From: JAFAVN01 sp036378375
Lineage (GTDB): Bacteria > Verrucomicrobiota > Verrucomicrobiia > Chthoniobacterales > JAFAMB01
DNA: 8,550 nt
Assembly: GCA_036378375.1 (NCBI GenBank)
Contig: DASUWQ010000105.1
Location: forward strand, 1 to 8,550
Direction: 5' to 3'
Shown here: piece after piece, positions 1-5,905 of the stretch
Layout: every line of letters begins with the position of its first letter
How positions within the stretch are numbered: position 1 is the first letter of the stretch
The notes under the pieces: model-generated
Told to the model about the DNA's origin: nothing
The model's database searches: none
Seen by the model: the letters and a program-made list of their open reading frames with translations, nothing else
Translations under genes and position numbers: made by a program

Positions 1-2291
1 TGTTTGGCGAGAGCTAAACGTCCGATCTTCGTCTTGGGAGCACGCGTTTTGAGGATCTGAAAGTAACGGTCTCCGATCTTTTCATCGCGATCTTTGACCC
101 ACGATCCCGCGGTGTTGAGCACATCCGCTAGTTCCTCAGAATTATCTTCCAAAAGATCGGCGGCGCGCAATGCCAAAGCCCCAGCGATCACCCGGTAATG
201 AAAGCGTAAATTCGGACTCGTCTTCGTCTTGCTCAACCTTTGTAGCTCCTCTTTCGTAGGTCTCAAAGTGATAGTTTTTTTCGTGGTTTTTTCATCGCTT
301 GCGGAGGGGATTTCATAAAACCCGGTTTGCTGTTGTTTTGCCAGGTCCGGAACTTCAAAATCGCCGGCCTGAGAAAAACCATCAGGCGCTCCCTCAGTTC
401 CCATTATTTCCATCCCGTCATATCGCGCTATCCACGCGGCTTTGAACCAAGATTGGGCGCGCTCACGCTTGGACAATTTCTGATCGGCTCCGGCATTGAG
501 CGCCTTAACATACTCCGCCAGCACTTTGTCATAAGGTGGTTTTAGATATTGAGCTGCCTCGTTGTATCGGTCTTCGCGAACGAGCCGGCGTCCAAGCAAG
601 TAGCGCAATCGCACAATTGCAAAATCGTCAGTGCCTTCAGGTGGTTTTCCTTGGGGGATTGGTTGGCGATCGACGAACGTTTTCAGTTCTTCCGTGGTCA
701 AGATCCGTTCCGCAATAAAGGCTGCATCACTCCAGAGTCCTCCAACTGCGGACTCGCCGATAAAAGTGTTATCGTTGCCTCCACCTTTGAGCATGCTCTC
801 CAGGGCTGGAATAAACTGCGCCTGCTCAAGCTGCAAACCGCCGAGATCGCCGCTAGCCGATTCGCCAAAGGACCAATGACCTCCGTCTTCATCAAAATCG
901 TGATTCGCAGTCCATCCGGAGTAAGCGCTGACAGGGACGATCGCCTGCTGAGCCTGAGTCATGGCCTTGGCTGCTTCATTCAATTTGCCGGCGCGCCGCA
1001 GCAACTTTGCGCTCAACCACAGGCCGGCAGGACTGTTCGGATCGGCTAGCTTTAACCAGCGTTCGGCTCCTTTATAGTCTCCGTTAACATAGGCAACCCA
1101 ACCGAGATAGTCGGCGTGCTCCATGTGCTCGATGTGCTCTTCATTTATGATGGTGAGCCAACGCGCGCACCGAGTAGGGGTTTGCTCTTGACCTCCCGAC
1201 TGGGATTCGGTTTGGGCATCAGAAACCAGATCAGGGTCTGACTCTGTTGCCAAGATATGGACCGTCACCAATTGCCGCAGCAATGGATCCTTTGCTGCTT
1301 CTTTAAGAGCAAGGAGCGTCTTGGCATCTTCTGCTTTCCGGCGCTCGTCTGTCCACTGGCTGGAGTCTTCCTGGGATGCGGGGCCGTAGTTCAGCATCCC
1401 ATCAACAAAGGGACGATCCGGTATCAGCGCTTTCAAGGATACGATCGCTCCATTGTCACCCAGTGCCAGTTGGGTCAGGAAAAGCTCGGCGGCCTTTGAC
1501 GGATGATTCTTCTTTAATTCGCTTCGACCTTCCCACCCGTAACTATCCGCTGCCAATCCCAAAGAATCCACAAAGCCGGTTTTGGCGAATTCCCGGGCGG
1601 TTTGGAACCATTTCACGGCTTGCGGATCACCCATTTTCAACGAGGCCTTTCCCAGCATAAAAGCCGCCCACACCGCGCGGTAATGCCGTTCTTTAGCTGG
1701 TCGTTTCAACAAGGTTTCCCAGGCAGCACGCGCTTCTTGCCATTGGCCAAGCTTGTACGCGAATGCCCCTTTATGATAGTCAGCGAACTCAGAAGGAAAT
1801 TCTTCCGGCAACGGTTCAGTGGTCCTGTCGTCTGCGGCCGCGATGAACTTGCGTACTGCCTCGTGCTGGGCAGTGGCTTGGGCTGGGTCAGCCGGCTTGA
1901 TCCTGCCTTCCTTGATCGCAGCCGCGAAGTCTTGACTGTCGGCAGTAGCTGTCAACTCAGCACCTAATGCGTTGATGCTTTCCTTGGTGTTCTCCTCGCC
2001 AGGTTTGACTTCTTGGCCTTCGCTATTGCGAATAGGAATCCTTTTTTCAATTGGCTTATAATTTCGCGCTAGCCGTTTGACCTCGACGTCCCAATAAAAT
2101 TCCGGCGAACGCAAAATGTTCTTTCCGCCTTCATCAAGATACACCTGCGGTCCGTAGAAGCCCGTGGCGTTGCTATGCCGAACGACAGCCGCTGCGAGCA
2201 CTGTTAGTAACATCACTCGCAAGCGAATAACTTTCGCGGTTCGTGAACGGCGAAAGGCAGTATGTAAAAGATGTCTGGAGGAGCGTTGCAT
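1..2291 (-). CDS. Exported TPR-like repeat protein, family unknown; C-terminus beyond the window
   Basis: A frame without stops runs from the ATG at 2291-2289 to the left edge, giving 763 complete codons and no stop, so the C-terminus is missing. Residues 1-26 are Arg-rich. A hydrophobic stretch (about 27-37, VMLLTVLAAAVV) and a likely signal peptidase site after SNA (about 42) indicate export. The mature protein begins TGFYGPQVYLDEGG. Several segments look like TPR or similar helical-hairpin repeats: about 169-200 (GAFAYKLGQWQEARAAW), 201-237, 393-418 (GWVAYVNGDYKGAERWL), 421-450 (LRRAGKLNEAAKAM), and a later one with LVREDRYNEAAQYL. The start lies 5 bp after the stop of the upstream gene, so co-transcription and perhaps translational coupling are likely. 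No strong Shine-Dalgarno is visible. ATG at residue 27 is an alternative start, but it would remove the positively charged signal region. I do not recognise the family. A role in a periplasmic or surface assembly is inference from the repeats only. Confidence 0.85.
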   Translation of the reverse strand, partial: MQRSSRHLLHTAFRRSRTAKVIRLRVMLLTVLAAAVVRHSNATGFYGPQVYLDEGGKNILRSPEFYWDVEVKRLARNYKPIEKRIPIRNSEGQEVKPGEENTKESINALGAELTATADSQDFAAAIKEGRIKPADPAQATAQHEAVRKFIAAADDRTTEPLPEEFPSEFADYHKGAFAYKLGQWQEARAAWETLLKRPAKERHYRAVWAAFMLGKASLKMGDPQAVKWFQTAREFAKTGFVDSLGLAADSYGWEGRSELKKNHPSKAAELFLTQLALGDNGAIVSLKALIPDRPFVDGMLNYGPASQEDSSQWTDERRKAEDAKTLLALKEAAKDPLLRQLVTVHILATESDPDLVSDAQTESQSGGQEQTPTRCARWLTIINEEHIEHMEHADYLGWVAYVNGDYKGAERWLKLADPNSPAGLWLSAKLLRRAGKLNEAAKAMTQAQQAIVPVSAYSGWTANHDFDEDGGHWSFGESASGDLGGLQLEQAQFIPALESMLKGGGNDNTFIGESAVGGLWSDAAFIAERILTTEELKTFVDRQPIPQGKPPEGTDDFAIVRLRYLLGRRLVREDRYNEAAQYLKPPYDKVLAEYVKALNAGADQKLSKRERAQSWFKAAWIARYDGMEIMGTEGAPDGFSQAGDFEVPDLAKQQQTGFYEIPSASDEKTTKKTITLRPTKEELQRLSKTKTSPNLRFHYRVIAGALALRAADLLEDNSEELADVLNTAGSWVKDRDEKIGDRYFQILKTRAPKTKIGRLALAK

Positions 2292-2296
2292 CGCAC

Positions 2297-3574
2297 TTAA
2301 TTCTCTGGAGAGGTGTGGATGCTGACGGCCTCTAATTCCAGCCCGGACGATGTCTCGCGAATGCGGACGGATTCATTCAAAGAAAAAAAGACATCTCCTT
2401 TGTGATCGCCACTGGTCCCCTGTCCCAAAATGGTAAGGTCGACCACGCCGGCATCGGTCACGGTTGCCCCCGAGATGTCAATACTTCCGTTGTACGGTTG
2501 ACCTTTGTGCGTTGCCAGAAAACTTTGCGCCATTTTCTCCGCATATTTGCCCAAATCAACGGGTCCCATAAGCTTGCCTGCGCTGGAGATTTTCCCCGCA
2601 GTACAGCGATTGTATCCCCATTTCCAGCTCGTCACTTCAACGAACGTTTTCGAGTCCGGCGACCAGGTTACATCGCATTGGTCGTGGTTGTACCGTTGTT
2701 TGGTTCCAAAGTAGTCCCCGTTCGTTGTACCGAGAATCTGGCTTGTCGTAAGATCAACGATATAATTAACGATCTTCCCGTAGCCCGAATCAGGAGGCTG
2801 ATCGTCGGGCTGCCATCCTTTGGCGGAATAGGTCCCCGGAAAGTCTGGGTCCTTGAGCCCTTCCCAATCGATGTCGTTACCAGTGAACCCCAGCGCCACC
2901 GCATAACGACCGTCGGGTGATGCAGTATCATGGATAACTCGGTATTTCGCTGAATCTCCGGTCACTCCCGCAAAAGGATCAAATTCTGGTGGTCCGGTCT
3001 GTCTTAGCGCTGAGGCAATTTTTTCCGGTTCGGACAAGAAATCGTACTCCGCCACCGCACGCTGCTCTTCGGTGCGATCATCCATTGGCCGCTTCGAAAG
3101 GTCGACCGTGGTGTTTGGAAAGCGAACCGTGTCCAGCGTCTCCCCTTTCTTGAAGCTGCCGCTCTTTCTCAACTCCCGCAGGAGTTTCCCATCGTTTCCA
3201 AAGTACTGGCGTGATTCGTCTACTTGGGTTGCGCCATCACGCCGAGTCGCTTCTTTGCGGGTCAAAACAAGCATCGCGCCGGGATCATCAAAATCTAAAG
3301 AAAAATATTCTGTTAGCTCACGTCCCGCCGAACTTACGCGCTCGACCGCGACTTTTATCGGGTCACTGGCTCCGTTGTACCAGGCTCGTTCAACCGTTGT
3401 GTTTCCTTCAGATTCCGTCTTTCTGGAGTATCGAATGGAGCGATCAAGCTGAGCTTCGACTTGCTGATACCGCTGCATCAATGCCTTAACCGTATCGTCG
3501 TACTGCGTCGCGGACGAAGCTTTGTCTCCCAGAGCGATTATCAGCAAAAGGCAAAAACAGCTATTTCTATTCAT
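2297..3574 (-). CDS. Secreted protein of unknown family with propeller-like motifs
   Basis: 425 aa. The N-terminus has a short basic start, a hydrophobic core (about residues 6-15) and a likely signal peptidase I site after ASSA (residue 22), so the product is probably periplasmic or secreted. Residues 24-50 are predicted helical (DDTVKALMQRYQQVEAQLDR). Two stretches resemble beta-propeller blades: TASPDGRYAVALGF (217-230) and VTWSPDSKTFVEVTSW (302-317). They are 85 residues apart, too few and too distant to claim a full WD40-like or TolB-like propeller. Cys300 and Cys324 flank the second motif and could form a disulfide in an oxidising compartment. The gene is the first of a two-gene minus-strand unit with the TPR-like gene 5 bp downstream. 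Upstream of its ATG I see neither a good Shine-Dalgarno nor a convincing promoter. I do not recognise the family and assign no function. Confidence 0.85.
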   Translation of the reverse strand: MNRNSCFCLLLIIALGDKASSATQYDDTVKALMQRYQQVEAQLDRSIRYSRKTESEGNTTVERAWYNGASDPIKVAVERVSSAGRELTEYFSLDFDDPGAMLVLTRKEATRRDGATQVDESRQYFGNDGKLLRELRKSGSFKKGETLDTVRFPNTTVDLSKRPMDDRTEEQRAVAEYDFLSEPEKIASALRQTGPPEFDPFAGVTGDSAKYRVIHDTASPDGRYAVALGFTGNDIDWEGLKDPDFPGTYSAKGWQPDDQPPDSGYGKIVNYIVDLTTSQILGTTNGDYFGTKQRYNHDQCDVTWSPDSKTFVEVTSWKWGYNRCTAGKISSAGKLMGPVDLGKYAEKMAQSFLATHKGQPYNGSIDISGATVTDAGVVDLTILGQGTSGDHKGDVFFSLNESVRIRETSSGLELEAVSIHTSPEN

Positions 3575-3813
3575 AATGATTCAAGGCCCGGCGATCAGTG
3601 AGTGCCTGAGGGAGGTATAACCGATGACTTATTTCCCACGGCGAAAACCAAGAGCTCAGCGCTGAGTTTTGCGCGACTACCTAACCAGGAATGTGATTGC
3701 AAGGGGTTCTCCGAGTTGTCCCCTCCATGCGACCTCTACCCATCCTGAGGCAAACGCAGCGCCAGGTCAATCACAATGACTTCTAACTGAATGCGATACG
3801 CGGTGGCTAATGA

Positions 3814-3846
3814 GCCTATTTGAAGAGACGTCTTTCTCTGCCATAG
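3814..3846 (+). pseudogene. C-terminal remnant of a GIY-YIG nuclease gene
   Basis: Ten codons (AYLKRRLSLP) followed by TAG match the last ten residues of the intact GIY-YIG gene (AYLKRRLCLP, ending at 4307) with one substitution. The in-frame triplet directly upstream is TGA where the intact gene has CGA, and no further similarity to the nuclease is visible to the left. The rest of this copy has therefore been deleted or replaced. It shows that a GIY-YIG gene once also lay upstream of the first tRNA copy. Confidence 0.8.
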
Positions 3847-3867
3847 GCCCAACAAGACCGAGGGGCC
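3846..3867 (+). terminator. Possible hairpin after the GIY-YIG remnant stop codon
   Basis: GGCCC (3846-3850) can pair with GGGCC (3863-3867) around a 12-base loop, starting at the last base of the TAG stop. There is no T-tract, so a rho-independent terminator is unlikely. An RNA-end stabiliser or a chance GC pairing are the alternatives. The matching hairpin in the other repeat copy is the main reason to list it. Confidence 0.25.
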
Positions 3868-3907
3868 CCTGATCTCAGGATTCCGCGTCCCGGTACTGAA
3901 AAGATGG

Positions 3908-3936
3908 TTGAAAAAGGCGGCGTTTAGAGTTACCGG
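3908..3936 (+). promoter_or_regulatory. Candidate promoter of the broken tRNA-Val copy
   Basis: TTGAAA (3908-3913) lies 17 bases before TACCGG (3931-3936), which would place transcription start about 12-14 bases before the tRNA. The -35 is good and the -10 is poor. The same two boxes are identical in copy B. If active, this promoter would now read through the tRNA debris into the GIY-YIG gene. Confidence 0.3.
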
Positions 3937-3955
3937 AGCAGCTTCGGCTCAAGAC

Positions 3956-4052
3956 GCGCGGTTAGCTCAGCGGTAGAGCACTACCTTGACACGGTAGGCC
4001 GCGCCCGCAACGCTTCGCGTAGCGATGCGGGCGGGGGTCACAGGTATCGGCG
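3956..4052 (+). pseudogene. Broken tRNA-Val(GAC) gene, interrupted by a palindrome and lacking part of the T-arm
   Basis: Bases 3956-3998 match the intact tRNA-Val at 4436-4478 from the acceptor 5' strand (GCGCGGT) through the D-arm and the anticodon arm with loop TTGACAC, with a single change in the D-loop. After GGTAGG the sequence is interrupted by about 35 palindromic bases (3999-4033). It then resumes as GGGTCACAGGT (variable loop plus 5' T-stem). The T-loop and 3' T-stem (11 bases, TCGAACCCTGT in the intact gene) are absent, and only ATCG plus a degenerate tail recalls the 3' acceptor strand. A short GT repeat at the deletion ends fits slippage or microhomology deletion. The product cannot fold into a normal tRNA, so I call it a pseudogene. 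The GIY-YIG start codon follows immediately at 4053. Confidence 0.85.
3999..4033 (+). repeat. Palindromic hairpin element inserted in the tRNA variable loop
   Basis: This segment is absent from the intact tRNA copy. CGCCCGCA (4002-4009) pairs with TGCGGGCG (4026-4033) as an 8-bp stem. After one A-A mismatch, CGCT (4011-4014) pairs with AGCG (4021-4024) around a TCGCGT loop. Size and shape fit a REP-like or other small palindromic element. No second copy is present in this window, so membership of a dispersed family is untested. Confidence 0.7.
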
Positions 4053-4307
4053 ATGAAGTCGAGCTTCTTCTACACCTACGTTCTCCTCTGTTCAGACTCG
4101 AAACTCTATGTTGGACACACGGAGGATCTTCGAATCCGACTGGACCAGCATAAAAGAGGAGCCGTCCAAGCCACCGCATACCGCCTGCCGATACAGCTTG
4201 TTTATTATGAGGCGTGCTTGGATCTCTCGCTAGCGGCGGCACGCGAGCGACAGCTTAAGACCGGTTTTGGCCGAGCATATTTGAAGAGACGTCTTTGTCT
4301 GCCATAG
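4053..4307 (+). CDS. Small GIY-YIG nuclease domain protein, tRNA-associated
   Basis: 84 aa, the normal length for stand-alone GIY-YIG proteins of the YhbQ/COG2827 type. The signature is present: YTYVL (residues 7-11) as the GIY element and LYVG (18-21) as the YIG element, then DLRIRLDQH with the expected catalytic Arg (R29, or R27), and the metal-binding Glu in YYE (E53). The C-terminal LKTGFGRAYLKRRL stretch is typical of the group. All catalytic positions I can check are kept, so the enzyme could cut DNA; its substrate is unknown. The ATG lies directly in debris of a broken tRNA-Val. An AGG from the former T-stem sits 8 bases upstream and could serve as ribosome binding site. Another in-frame start is unlikely because the GIY element begins at residue 7. 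An intact tRNA-Val follows 128 bp downstream. The gene is part of a duplicated module, as its C-terminal remnant upstream shows. Confidence 0.9.
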   Translation: MKSSFFYTYVLLCSDSKLYVGHTEDLRIRLDQHKRGAVQATAYRLPIQLVYYEACLDLSLAAARERQLKTGFGRAYLKRRLCLP

Positions 4308-4348
4308 GCCCCGTCGTCAAAATTAGCAGCGGCAAGACCAAGGGGGCC
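4307..4348 (+). terminator. Possible hairpin after the GIY-YIG stop codon
   Basis: GGCCCC (4307-4312) can pair with GGGGCC (4343-4348) around a 30-base loop, again starting at the last base of the TAG. There is no T-tract. The stem is kept in both repeat copies although the loop lengths differ (12 versus 30), which hints at selection on the pairing, but GC-rich chance pairing is not excluded. Confidence 0.25.
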
Positions 4349-4387
4349 CTGATCTCAGGATTCCGCGTCCCGGTACTGAAAAGATGG

Positions 4388-4416
4388 TTGAAAAAGGTAG
4401 CGTTTAGAGTTACCGG
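4388..4416 (+). promoter_or_regulatory. Candidate promoter of the intact tRNA-Val
   Basis: TTGAAA (4388-4393), a 17-base spacer and TACCGG (4411-4416) lie 20 bases before the mature tRNA. The -35 box is near consensus and the -10 box weak. Both boxes are unchanged in the duplicate copy, while two of the six mismatches between the copies fall in the spacer. Confidence 0.35.
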
Positions 4417-4435
4417 AGCACCTTCGACTCAAGAA

Positions 4436-4507
<72 letters not shown>

Positions 4508-4586
4508 TTTGCGCTAGGGAATCAACGAGTTACGCTAGAAGGCAGTCGAGAAAACGAGCATCTAATGTCGGCTCGAGCGGCTTTCT

Positions 4587-5336
4587 ATGACATCCTTGGC
4601 GAAGACATCCGAGCATTTATCTTCTAATCGGAGCGCCACCGTCCCGAGTGGCCTCGTACGGGTCCTCAGCGTGTTGGTACAGGTTTTCGCAATGTTATTG
4701 CCCCATCCCGCAAAGCGCTTTTTGTTACGTTCCGCGCTGGGTTGGTCAATCGGCAGAGACACAAAAATCGGTTGCTCAATCATTTTATGCGCCCAGGTGC
4801 GCATTGGAGCGAATTGCCAGATCGGACATTTCAACCTTTTCCGCGACTTGCAGACGCTTGAGATCGGCGATGAAACTAAGGTTTGCAACCTGAACCATTT
4901 TATGGCCAGTAAACACAGGGGTTGGCCGGACGGCTTCTCGATCGGAAGTAATTCTCAAATAACAAGTCGCCACTTTTTTGACTGTTCGGGCGGGATAAGA
5001 ATTGGGCATCGATGTCTTATCGGAGGCCGGAATTCGCAATTTTGGACGCATTTTTTCATTTCCCGCGACGGGGTTAGCCGAATCGAATGGCGTGAGTTAA
5101 CGATCGCCGACCGCTGCTACGTCTGCGCGCGAGCAACGCTTGTGTACTGTAAAATACCATCCGATTGCGTCGTTGGCGCAGGAGCGGTGGTGACCAAAGA
5201 CTTTTCAAAAGAGGGAACCGGACTACTGTTGGCCGGGAATCCGGCCACGATAAAGAAGAGATACGCCTTACCGCCAATAGCGACTCGCTATGATGTTCCG
5301 GACCTTAATGAGTACGACGGTGCTCACCTTTCGTGA
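4587..5336 (+). CDS. Left-handed beta-helix (hexapeptide repeat) acyltransferase
   Basis: 249 aa. After an N-terminal helical stretch (about 21-40, hydrophobic, possibly membrane-associating), imperfect hexapeptide repeats form a left-handed beta-helix: roughly 53-80 (SIGRDTKIG, VRIGANCQIG), 91-95, 117-146 (FSIGSNSQI, IRIGHRCLIGG) and 171-205. The C-terminal VVGAGAVVTKDF followed by LLAGNPATIKKRY is the classic end of the sugar O-acetyltransferase branch (WbbJ/LacA-like), which usually uses acetyl-CoA. His155 in FWTHFFI is the best catalytic candidate. The sugar or other acceptor cannot be told. Ten cysteines, unusual for the fold, suggest a cytoplasmic protein. The ATG at 4587 is the first in frame after a stop at 4563-4565; no Shine-Dalgarno is visible, so a somewhat later start is possible. 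It stands alone: a tRNA lies upstream and a convergent gene begins 34 bp downstream. No polysaccharide genes are in view. Confidence 0.85.
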   Translation: MTSLAKTSEHLSSNRSATVPSGLVRVLSVLVQVFAMLLPHPAKRFLLRSALGWSIGRDTKIGCSIILCAQVRIGANCQIGHFNLFRDLQTLEIGDETKVCNLNHFMASKHRGWPDGFSIGSNSQITSRHFFDCSGGIRIGHRCLIGGRNSQFWTHFFISRDGVSRIEWRELTIADRCYVCARATLVYCKIPSDCVVGAGAVVTKDFSKEGTGLLLAGNPATIKKRYALPPIATRYDVPDLNEYDGAHLS

Positions 5337-5370
5337 GTTATCTGCTGACGGTCAATGAGCGCTTCTGCTG

Positions 5371-5760
5371 CTACGACAACTCTTCGCGAGATTTGCGCGC
5401 AAGAACGTGGTCGAGAAACGGCTGTTTATAGGTTTCGAAGACCATATTAATGATCGCGGCGTCGTCGGCATAGCCGACCCCAGAGATCGTGTCGGGTATG
5501 ATATCGACGCCTTTCCGGAGGTACGAGAGGGCGAACGCTGCCTCCGCGATTGCGGTATAAGGGATGTCCGGACTCAGTCCTGAATAAAAATCTTCAATTA
5601 ATTGGGCCAGGAATTCCACTTGGTCCGGCAACTGAGGAAATTCAGTTACCTGGGTGGCCACAAGCCGAATTTCAGGCAGATGCCGAATGAGGCGCCCCAG
5701 GCCCGCCGGCGTTACCCGGCGCGCGCCGTCGACGATGAACTTTTCTAGGTCCTGTCTCAT
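5371..5760 (-). CDS. DUF1232 (YkvA-like) domain protein
   Basis: 129 aa. Residues about 75-104 (FALSYLRKGVDIIPD, then GVGYADDAAII) match the DUF1232 signature, in which a hydrophobic helix is followed by D-x-I-P-D and a downstream Y-x-D-D; here D86, P89, D90, D99 and D100 are present. The domain's function is not established. In other members the core helix is often proposed to be membrane-associated; here it is only mildly hydrophobic. The N-terminal 70 residues are probably helical and I do not recognise them. The gene lies 145 bp downstream of alaS on the same strand and may be read from the alaS transcript. A TATGAT (complement of 5775-5780) about 15 bases before the ATG could be a -10 box of its own promoter, but no matching -35 is seen. 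Confidence 0.8.
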   Translation of the reverse strand: MRQDLEKFIVDGARRVTPAGLGRLIRHLPEIRLVATQVTEFPQLPDQVEFLAQLIEDFYSGLSPDIPYTAIAEAAFALSYLRKGVDIIPDTISGVGYADDAAIINMVFETYKQPFLDHVLARKSREELS

Positions 5761-5905
5761 TCTTGGCTGAGAGTATCATAAAGGGCCTGCGGAACTCACC
5801 GCTTTTCTTTCGAGCGCCGAATCCTGGCGCCGGTCGTGCGCTCCGCTAGTCCGTCAGAAATTGGGGAAGAAGCGTGTGGCCGGTCCACTGTGCTCCATGC
5901 AGGTT

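Larger units (their letters stand above)
3812..3998 (+). repeat. Direct repeat, copy A (GIY-YIG 3' end, spacer, tRNA-Val 5' part)
   Basis: Left copy of a long direct repeat whose partner is at 4273-4478. It starts inside the 3' end of a GIY-YIG gene, passes a spacer, and ends just after the anticodon stem of tRNA-Val. From 3870 to 3998 it aligns without gaps to 4350-4478, offset exactly 480, with six mismatches in 129 positions counted by eye. Left of 3870 the copies also match, apart from an insertion of roughly 20 bases present only in copy B. To the left of 3812 and to the right of 3998 similarity stops or is broken up. Confidence 0.9.

Noticed and set aside
327..1967. Several plus-strand open frames of 72-166 codons
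   Set aside because: They lie antisense to one continuous minus-strand frame that has a signal peptide and repeat structure; their own translations show no recognisable motif.
3655..3666. Perfect 12-bp palindrome CTCAGCGCTGAG followed by TTTT
   Set aside because: Possible operator or short terminator, but it is isolated about 80 bp from the nearest gene start, has no spacer loop for a stable hairpin and no second copy; chance is plausible.
3956..4052. Circularly permuted or intron-containing functional tRNA
   Set aside because: The T-loop and 3' T-stem are not found on either side, and the residual 3' acceptor sequence does not pair with the 5' strand.
3967..4242. Minus-strand 91-codon open frame across the broken tRNA and the nuclease gene
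   Set aside because: It is antisense to the GIY-YIG gene, whose motifs are clear, and it reads through palindrome and tRNA sequence.
3999..4435. Group I intron with a GIY-YIG homing gene
   Set aside because: The insertion is not in the anticodon loop, the short hairpin gives no sign of the conserved intron core, and the tRNA 3' part following is not a continuation but lies after a repeated 5' half.
4562..5277. Minus-strand open frames opposite the acyltransferase
   Set aside because: The plus-strand frame has hexapeptide repeats and a typical C-terminus; the opposite frames show nothing recognisable.
5812..5843. Inverted repeat GAGCGC / GCGCTC between alaS and the DUF1232 gene
   Set aside because: Six pairs around a 20-base loop with no T-tract on the minus strand; not enough to call a terminator.
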